A DNA stretch of 64,000 nt from Plasmopara viticola. Taxonomy: Eukaryota; Oomycota; Peronosporomycetes; Peronosporales; Peronosporaceae. The notes under the pieces were generated by a model. It was not told the origin of the DNA, did no database searches, and was given only the letters and a program-made list of their open reading frames with translations. The translations under genes were made by a program, and so were the position numbers. How positions within the stretch are numbered: the stretch's first letter is position 1; every line of letters begins with the position of its first letter. Shown here in pieces: positions 57,184-64,000 of the stretch. The DNA is taken from assembly GCA_001695595.3 (NCBI GenBank), contig MBPM02000194.1:1-64000 (forward strand), read 5' to 3'.

Positions 57184-57441
57184 ATGGATATTACATATCT
57201 ATCCGATACCGATGATACTGGTTATGTTGAAGATGCCGAACAACAAAAACCGGTAGATACCGAAATACCGAGTGATTTATATGAGTACTCGAAAATAGAA
57301 AAGCATTCAGCATCTGACATAATACAGCTCTGTAAAGAAATTGATTTAATTAGTGCAAGTATCAACAAGTGTCAGTCTATAAAGGAAAAGCACACTAATG
57401 CGGGAAAACACGTATTTTGTCGTATCCGTCATAATATTTGA
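57184..57441 (+). CDS. Viral-module ORF1, right copy
   Basis: 85 aa, differing from the left copy at two positions or so (QQKPVD for QQEPVD; CQSIKE for CQFIKE). It is acidic, with no known domain. The open frame is retained in both duplicates. Confidence 0.55.
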   Translation: MDITYLSDTDDTGYVEDAEQQKPVDTEIPSDLYEYSKIEKHSASDIIQLCKEIDLISASINKCQSIKEKHTNAGKHVFCRIRHNI

Positions 57442-57784
57442 ACACAACTCCATCAACTTTATCATTTCGGATGTTCTCAATGATCGCTTTACGCAACATA
57501 CGATTATGTCCAGTATCAATGCACCATTGTTTGTATCTGGCATTCAGTATTGTTAGTGGAATTTCGAGATAATCTCCTTTGCTAACAAATCCATCTATGA
57601 GTAAACCTTCTCTATCTTTTGTGAAGATCTCTTCTTTGAAGTATTTTGAAATGGATGATTCAACCTTTTTTTGAGCCAATTCAGAACGCAAAAACTCCAA
57701 TTCTTTCATTATCACATCGATTCTATCATCTTTTGGAGCAACTTCATCCACTTCAGGTCCTCTGTATCGTCTGATTCTATTCAT
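57395..57784 (-). CDS. Viral-module ORF2, right copy
   Basis: 129 aa, one replacement (LLIDGF for LLKDGF) relative to the left copy. The N-terminal helix and the LNARYKQWC segment are conserved. Same weak winged-helix suspicion as the left copy. Confidence 0.6.
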   Translation of the reverse strand: MNRIRRYRGPEVDEVAPKDDRIDVIMKELEFLRSELAQKKVESSISKYFKEEIFTKDREGLLIDGFVSKGDYLEIPLTILNARYKQWCIDTGHNRMLRKAIIENIRNDKVDGVVFKYYDGYDKIRVFPH

Positions 57785-57796
57785 AATGACTCTATA

Positions 57797-58182
57797 TTAA
57801 CGAAGTGAAACTTCTGTATTCAAATCGTAAAAATGTCTCAATAAATCAGGTCGATTGTGTTGTTTGCTATACAGATACAACAGACTCCATAAACCACAAT
57901 AATTATCATAGGTCCCTTGAAACTGTTTATTATTACATTCCATATCACCCAGAATTCTTGGAGGCCCTAAACCCATCGAATCAAAGTATTCATTGTTGCA
58001 CACACAAACCCAATGGCCTACACCTGAGTCTAATCGAAGTAATATAATATAGCTAACATTCCCTAGGGGGTCTCTGATTTTTCTAAAATCTATTATCCCA
58101 TCAACACGAACATTCAGCTGATTTGCGAGCTCTTGTAGTTCATTAGCCGTCGATTCACCCAATTTATTTAATTTAAAATCAT
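57797..58182 (-). pseudogene. Adenain/Ulp1-like viral protease, right copy (start frameshift)
   Basis: The body is open from 58162 to 57797 with all catalytic features (GHWVCV, YFDSMG, Gln-x6-Cys). One base is missing just after the ATG at 58180-58182, so the natural start leads to TAA after four codons. The left copy has the opposite state: a good start but a nonsense codon. Confidence 0.75.
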
Positions 58183-58242
58183 TATGTAATGCTTATATAT
58201 AGCTAATCATAATATAACAGGCATTAACCTTCAATTTTAATA

Positions 58243-59366
58243 ATGAGTGATAGCACCCAATTAACAGTTTTTATTCGATTCAACAACTAATCCGGATCCA
58301 GTTGTCAGTGTCAGCAAAGACAAGCGTGTTGTAAATGTCGTTGATGACAACAACGGTTCGTATCAATCGGGAACTGTCATCATTAATGCGACTTCACAAC
58401 TAAATGGCTCTACTGGGTATGGCAGTCTTCGAGATGCATATGTAATCGTTCCTTATGTAGTAACGGTTAAAAATACGTCTGCCTCAGCTCTTAATGGTAC
58501 TCTAAATCGTTTTGCGGTAGGATTAAAGGCTGGTGTATGGAACATTTTAGATAAATTAGCGGTTGAAATCAACGGTAAAAGTGTCATTACCAGCAATGAC
58601 TATAAAAATTATTGGAACAATTTACGTGCTCAAACTGAATGGTGTGATGATGATTTATTGAAGAACGGTGCAGACTGCTATCTTGCTCCAGATGATGTAG
58701 TTAGTCTAAATTTCCCACAAAGTAGTAGCAATCCTACCGCTTCAACACAAGGAGATGGTTTTGTGAATAATTCAGTTAATGCTGCCACAACTGTAGCTAC
58801 TGGTTTAATTCCAGAAACAACTCCAGCTCTTAATAACGGACTAATCCAGCGTCTAATTTGGAATCCACAACAAATTGGTACCTCTGATGCCACTGGAGCA
58901 ACGATTACAGCAACAAACCCTCTTGGTTGGCCGACAACGCGAAGTGGTGCAATTCTTTCTAAAATTCAACAACAAGGTACTGGTGGATACGTAGCTGGCG
59001 TTACTACCGCAGGAGGTGTTGCTGGTACGTGGTATTATATGCTAAAGCTTTGTTTAGTTGATCTCCATCCAATCTTTAAGGAATTGGATCTTGTTGCGAA
59101 CCCTCAAATCAAATTAACGATGACGTTCAATACCGGCTTTGTTGATATCACAACTGCAACTGGTGATTTAATGAGCTTATCCTCTCTCTCCCTAAACGGT
59201 TGCTCGACGGTTCCAGTAATGGTATCAAGTGCGGCCCCAGGTAATCCAAATGCAGGGAAACTTACAACTGGCGGAGCTGGCTCACTTCGAGTAGCTTTCG
59301 GCGTTATGTCCAACAACATTACACAAATCTCTACTTCTGGTCAAATCTTCCCATTTACAACGACTC
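58243..59366 (+). pseudogene. PLV-type major capsid protein, right copy (5-nt deletion)
   Basis: The ATG is present, but 5 nt are missing after about codon 7, shifting the frame. A stretch from about 58658 to the CAF1B junction is open and carries the LCLVDLHPIFKELDL block. Replacements relative to the left copy include Phe-to-Leu and Asp-to-Tyr in the N-terminal half. The join to CAF1B at 59366/59367 is identical to the left copy. Confidence 0.8.
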
Positions 59367-59867
59367 GTGAGCTTCAAAAGTTCATTTGTTATTGCCCTAG
59401 TAGCACGCAATAATGACCTGGTTTGTGTCGTTTGCACGCAGATCAAGTTGCTTTGAACGAAGCCAAGATGCGTCGAAGCCCAGTCGCAAGTGGCTTTAAA
59501 AGAGCAAACGCCGACCAAGAACGCCATCGGCAAGCAAAACCTGCAGCCTGCGGATTCTATTAAGGATACGGGTCACGCTTCGGAAGGCAGCACTGCAGCC
59601 AATCCTATCAATGTACTCGTAGTAAGAAAAAAGCGCAAGCTCTCCTCGACATCGGTCCAACCTGCTGTCACTTCACTGTCACCTTTTATTGGGTTGTGCG
59701 CTGACAAGAGTCCGTTGGCATCCACAACACCAGCGTCTCGTGCTCCAGCACCTCGCTCTTCTGGTGCAAAGGGCCCAATCACAAGTCATTCTACTGCGGA
59801 TTCTCAGACTGGGAGTCAAGTATCTAGGACCCCTACCGGTACCTTTGATGACCCTCTCGATATTTGA
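59367..59867 (+). pseudogene. CAF1B C-terminal fragment joined to capsid gene, right copy
   Basis: 59367-59441 is the complete 75-nt CAF1B intron. The last exon follows with the 44-nt deletion, and from about 59490 the CAF1B frame is open to its natural stop (GTFDDPLDI). One extra codon of the intron (CCTAGTAGCACG) is retained relative to the left copy. Confidence 0.85.
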
Positions 59868-60036
59868 ACAATATAGCTAGTCAACACTGCAAAGTCTATA
59901 GAGGGTTTAAAATTCACAGAGGTCCTACTCCACTTTGCTTGCGTCAGTTGCTATGCAAGCGCTCAAATCACAGCAACCCCTTCTCCATGCCTGGTAGCTC
60001 AAATGCCTTGATTGACTTAAAGACAAGAAAGTAGCC

Positions 60037-60531
60037 TTACGCGCAGCTTAATGCACCAAGAAAGAGAATGTTGATCCAGTGCAACTTCAAGTGGTTCTCG
60101 GGGGATGCAACTTGCGCTCGAAGCAGTGCCAGCGCTTGTAGCAAAAAGTAGATACAATACGCTTGGCAGAATGTACGACGAATGATTGCATCGCTCACGA
60201 GCAAGTTCGTCGGGATCTTGGTCCACAACAACGGATCCATGTGTGTAAAGCCTTCCAGATATTCATTCTCATCGAGCGTCAAAGCTTCCGCGCCGCTTTT
60301 ACCGAGCAATGTATTGTCGCCCTTCCTGGCGAGGAACAGCTCCAGTTCATCTGCATCACACGCGATCTTGTTCGTTTTTTTTTTCTTAATCGCACCCTTC
60401 AAGTCTCCCACAGACTCGCTTGCATCGATCGTCACGGGTAACGCGTTCCCGTTAATTCCAAGGAGCGCGCATAACAGTTTCACGATGTTTATGCGAGTGC
60501 AAGTCGTTTTTTCTCTTTTAATTTTAGCCAA
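60037..60531 (-). CDS. Chimeric ORF: CRN header fused in frame to membrane-protein tail (E)
   Basis: This is the only one of the four chimeras whose frame is continuous. The CRN header ([51 protein letters not shown]) runs without a stop into LLVSDAIIRRTFCQAYCIYF and INILFLGALSCA, about 160 codons in all. The original CRN ATG reads ATC here, and the frame has no ATG upstream, so translation is doubtful; an internal ATG (MDP) exists. The fusion falls inside the CRN DWL region, before HVLVxxP. Downstream is a CRN-type promoter with a perfect palindrome. It is possibly a decayed former gene. Confidence 0.4.
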   Translation of the reverse strand: MAKIKREKTTCTRINIVKLLCALLGINGNALPVTIDASESVGDLKGAIKKKKTNKIACDADELELFLARKGDNTLLGKSGAEALTLDENEYLEGFTHMDPLLWTKIPTNLLVSDAIIRRTFCQAYCIYFLLQALALLRAQVASPENHLKLHWINILFLGALSCA

Positions 60532-60585
60532 TCAAAAGGTGTAACCCAACGTTGGGTTTTTGACATTACTTATTTGGGTAACTGC
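60486..60585. promoter_or_regulatory. CRN-type promoter with perfect palindrome, right copy
   Basis: AGCCAATCAAAAGG (CCAAT box) and AACCCAACGTTGGGTT (60543-60558). It is followed by the intact target of the MULE (ATGTTAAAAAAATATATC). Confidence 0.55.
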
Positions 60586-60590
60586 AAATG

Positions 60591-61692
60591 TTAAAAAAAT
60601 ATATCTTCTTAGACAAAAATAGCACGTATCAATCCGATATACCGATGATACTGGTTATGCTGAAGATGGCAAGTAAATGAACCGGTAGATACCGAAATAA
60701 CGAGTGATTTGTACAAGTATCTGATCGAAGTTCGAAAGGTCTTCGACCGTCGAACAAGTTCCAATTTCTTTGTTATCACATCGATTCTATCCTCTTTTGG
60801 AGCAACTCTAATCACTTCAGGTCCTCTGTATCGTCTGATTTTATTTATAATAACTTTATATTAACGAAGTGAAACTTGTGTATTAAGTCGTCAATAAGTC
60901 AGGTCGATTGTGTTGTTTGGTATAAACCCCAATAATTATCATAGGTCCCTTGTACTGTTTATTACTACATTTCATATCACCCAAAGTTCTTCGAGGCCCT
61001 AATCAAAGCATTCATTGTTGTACAAACAAACCCAATGGCTAACACCTGAGTCTAATCGAAGTAATATAATATAGCCTCTATTTCCTCGTAAAGCTTTGAC
61101 AGCCTGACAGCTAGAGAAATTGCTCTCAAACCTAGGGCTCTCGAGCGTCGCCCTAACGGTAATCTCCAATTGGTATGAACGTTTAGCTGATTCGCAAGTT
61201 GTTGCAATTCATTAGCGGTTGATTCACCCAATTAATTATATTTATGTAATTCGTATATATAGCTAACCATATCAAAATAGGCAAAAACCTTCAATTTCAA
61301 TAATGAGTGATTCTATTCAACAACTAGTACGTATTCAGTTGTCAGTGTTAGCAAAGACAAGCAAGTTGTTAATGTCGTTGATGACAACAAAGTTGTACCG
61401 ATCGGGGACCTGTCATCACCAATAAGACTTCACAACAAAATGGCTAGACTGGATGGGTAGAAGTACCAAAGCACAAAACTATACCAATTTGAATCATCAA
61501 CATAATCACAGACGTAGAAAATCAACACAACATGTGTTGATCAGATGATAGGTCTTTTCTGGATGTAATGAAAATGTCATTCAATAGCTGCCACTACGCG
61601 ATAAAGTAACGAGATGGAGTTCTTACAGTATCTTTTTCATAACAAAGTTACAGAATACGATTTAATCGTGACCAAATTAAATTGTTATCCTT
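60591..61692 (+). pseudogene. Decayed viral module (remnant E)
   Basis: ORF1 relic (60625-60720), ORF2 relic on the minus strand (60740-60850), protease relic (60870-61230, minus) with the shared foreign insert at about 61085-61185, and capsid start at about 61302 with an internal deletion. It is an inverted copy of remnant D including the flank up to 61690, where the sequence switches abruptly into p24. Confidence 0.75.
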
Positions 61693-62475
61693 ACTTGGGC
61701 TGGCGTCCGCTCTGTTGCCGTGGGTCGCGGCCATGCACGTGACCATCTCGTCTCGTGCTTCGGAATATTTTTACGTAGAGGGCGAAAGCTACAAACACGG
61801 CATTTCGCTTACATTTGAAGTGTTAAGGGGCGTCGCGGACGAGCTGGAGACGGAACTTCGGGACGGCAAGGATCAAGTTGTATACACGCACAAGGGCGCG
61901 GTGGGAAGGTACGTAAGCCCGATTGGACACGGTGGTATGCACTCGGTGTGCTTTAAGAATCGTCGCTCCTCTGTGGGGGACGTAATCATTGGCTTCTCTT
62001 TTCATGCCGATGACCCGAATCACGAAGTGCTGTCGAATGCAGACGCGACGAAAATCAGTTAGTGGTACATCTGAGTTGAACACGTTCTCCAAGTGAACTA
62101 AGTATTTTTTATCTGTTGCAATGAACTCAAAGAGCACGTAGTGGGGCTGGAGGATCTCGTCTACGACTTAAGCGTAAATCTCGACACGGTCAGAGATTCT
62201 CAAGCGTATATGAAAGCACTAACGAATTACCAAGACCAGCGTACGTTTTAAGTGTCTTCGTCAGCTCGCACATCCTAAATCAACGAAGAGGGCGATAAAT
62301 TTCTAAAATTACTGGAAATCTGACCCAATGCATCTTTTTTTGCTTTGTAGTGATCACAAGCACCCACGACCAGATCATGTGGTGGACACTTGCCGAAATG
62401 GTAGTGCTGACGGCCGTTTCAGTCGCGCAGATTTCATATCTGCGGCAAACGCTTGAGGTGCGGCGCATTTTGTGA
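61693..62475 (+). pseudogene. p24/emp24 cargo receptor, copy 4 (5' truncated, inverted)
   Basis: It begins inside the signal peptide (LGLASALLPWVAAMHV). The GOLD exon, neck exon (about 62122-62259) and membrane exon (62351-62475) are otherwise as in copy 2. The start codon and promoter are replaced by module flank. The head-to-head membrane-protein gene is absent. Confidence 0.85.
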
Positions 62476-63103
62476 GACAGGGGTTCGAGGCCATACTTGC
62501 TGGTCAAAAGTAATGGGCCGATCGAATTTAAAGAGACAATTGATTTGCACCCGCTTGTAACGTAACGTGCCAAATTAAGAAAAAGAGCTTATTGTTGATC
62601 GCCAGCCGTTATGCGAGTTGTTTTGCCTCGATACCATTTAAACAACGCGATACGTTTGGCTCAACGAGCACATATACTGCAGAGTCTTGATTATGCATCT
62701 TAACCGCGACAATAAATTATTTCGTAGAAGGTATGCTAAGAAATATATACAGATTCGAGAAGAATGTCGCGAAATCTTGACGTTTTTTTTTCATTGTAAC
62801 CTAGGCGTCCATTTACTGTCCAGCAATTTCAGTATCTTCCGCAGTTTTAAAGCACACGAGCATAAAGAATATCATCAGACATTTGTAGATACTATACTAT
62901 AGTCAAGAGGAGAATTGCTTAAAACATAACATTACCGTCGATTCGATCAAGTGTTGATTGCACAATGAAAAATAAGGTATTTTAATTGCTAATAGCTTAG
63001 TTTATGCACTTCAGAGTGCGACAAAAGATGGAGTCTATACATACTTAGGTTTTGCTTGATTGGGACACGCAGTGTTATCTCTTGCGGTATCTTTTGTATG
63101 GAC
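62476..63103. other. Intergenic DNA, inverted paralogue of 34396-35023
   Basis: No gene was seen. It is nearly identical to the corresponding DNA of the middle block. Confidence 0.6.
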
Positions 63104-63309
63104 TGTTGTTTGTTGCAGGTCTCCAGTAGAAGGCGAAATCGAAAAGGAATATAGTAGATCCTTAGTTCGCTTCTCTCCCTATGCTACCTCTAAGTCTATC
63201 CTACTAGAAGCTTCTCGAAGCTTCTCTTAGCTTCTATACGTCTATCCATACGCGCCTATACAAGATAGATACGCTCGCGCAACCTATGCCTTATCCTGTA
63301 TCTTCAACA
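63104..63309 (-). repeat. LTR of copia 3
   Basis: 206 bp, reverse complement of the copia 2 LTR. It is flanked on its left by TGGAC, the complement of the GTCCA that follows the 3' LTR of copia 2, which confirms a common insertion. Confidence 0.93.
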
Positions 63310-64000
63310 CTCCTCCTCTCGGTCGTTCGACTTGTCTGCGTCTAGTTTTAACCCTACCAGGCCACGGGGCTTTGACAGCTTGTGCTGCTTCACTGGTTTT
63401 GTAAGCAGGTCCGCGATCATGAGCTCCGACCGTACATAGCGCGGTTCCACGATTCTGCGACGGGTAATTTCCTTGATGAACTTTAATCGCACGTCAATGT
63501 GTTTCGACTTTAGAGATGAGGTCTTGCCTTCGATCTGACGAATAGCTGCCTGGTTATCAACATGCGTTTGTATGGCCAGAGCTGGCGTAAGTCCTACCTC
63601 TTTCACCATCTCGCATATCCCAAGAAGTTCGCGTGCTGACTCGGAAGCTGCAACAAACTCGGCCTCCATCGTAGATAATGAGACTCCTCCTTGATTCTTT
63701 GCAGACCAGCTCACAGACATCCCATTTAAAAGTACCATTCTGCCTGTTAGAGACTTTCTGTCCCCCTTATCGGCAGCGAAGTCAGCATCACTGTATGACT
63801 CGAGAGTGAATACCTTCTCGCATATTGTTAGCGCGCATCTCAAGCTTCATCATTTTGCTTCCACTTAGGTAGCGAGCAATCCTCTTTGCTAGCTTCCAGT
63901 CTCGCACGTGTGGCGCGTGAGTTTGACGCGTCGCCTTATGGACTGCGAACGCGATGTCTGGCCGCGTACATCTCGCGACCCAGAGCAAACTTCCGACGAG
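63304..64000 (-). pseudogene. Copia 3 RT/RNase H end (cut by the window edge)
   Basis: RNase H is open from 63843 to 63304 and complete at its C-end (SDADFAADKGDRKSLTGR, LSTMEAEFVAASES, SKHIDVRLKFIKE, VRSELMIADLLTKP). Here it retains bases that copia 2 has lost near 33980 and 34107. Upstream (63788-64000) WVARCTRPDIAFAVHKA belongs to the RT end in another frame, with the same shift as in copia 2. The remainder is beyond the window. Confidence 0.88.

Larger units (their letters stand above)
51752..60590. repeat. Right copy of the 8.8-kb direct duplication
   Basis: Pairs with 1-8815 (see that entry). Here the right end is uninterrupted, since the MULE of the left copy is absent. Confidence 0.93.
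61693..64000. repeat. Right arm of the 2.3-kb inverted repeat
   Basis: Reverse complement of about 33537-35820: p24, flank, copia LTR and RNase H. The window ends within it, so the full arm length is unknown. Confidence 0.9.

Overview
The window is nuclear DNA of a plant-pathogenic oomycete, most likely a Peronosporales species (Phytophthora or downy mildew type). The clues are Crinkler (CRN) effectors with LFLAK and HVLVxxP motifs, very short GT-AG introns (about 56-103 nt), and host genes of eukaryotic type: CAF-1 p60, a p24/emp24 cargo receptor, mitochondrial ketol-acid reductoisomerase and a MAP3K-like kinase. Ty1/copia, Mutator-like and LINE elements are also present. The species was not determined.

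The layout is dominated by segmental duplication. One ancestral block, [kinase -] ilvC(-) - p24(-) - small membrane protein(+) - CAF1B(-) - CRN(-) - viral module, occurs at 1-8815 (left edge cut by the window), at 26-37 kb (split by a copia element) and at 49.9-60.6 kb. A partial inverted copy lies at 61.7-64 kb. 1-8815 and 51752-60590 form a nearly identical direct repeat of about 8.8 kb. Different copies keep different genes intact: ilvC in the middle copy, CAF1B in the left copy, the membrane protein in the right copy, and p24 in the middle and right copies.

The most interesting component is a viral module next to each CRN promoter: an 85-aa ORF, a 129-aa ORF with a possible winged-helix tail, an adenain/Ulp1-like cysteine protease, and a double-jelly-roll-type major capsid protein (MCP) like those of polinton-like viruses (PLVs) and virophages. 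The module is best preserved at 5401-7589. It recurs as a damaged copy at 57184-59366 and as remnants at 11.4, 39.8, 43.9 and 60.6 kb. In the two large copies the MCP is joined to a reversed CAF1B fragment exactly at a CAF1B intron donor, in matching splice phase. Beyond that lies a recurrent chimera of a CRN N-terminus and the membrane-protein tail. CRN and viral ORF1 share a short divergent promoter with perfect or near-perfect palindromes.

Between the blocks: 8.8-11.4 kb is a Mutator-like element with terminal inverted repeats and a target-site duplication. 12.6-17.0 kb is a decayed copia element. 17-21.8 kb is gene-poor with MULE relics. 21.8-28.2 kb is the conserved gene core (unknown EQ-repeat protein, RNase D-like exonuclease, MAP3K-like kinase, ilvC), with one LINE inserted between divergent genes. 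29.7-34.4 kb is a copia element with two 206-bp LTRs. 38-49.9 kb is a tandem of about 4.08-kb CRN/PLV/CAF1B units plus LINE debris. Several insertions can be compared with an empty paralogous site inside the same window. No CRISPR array or rRNA gene was seen, and no complete tRNA gene.
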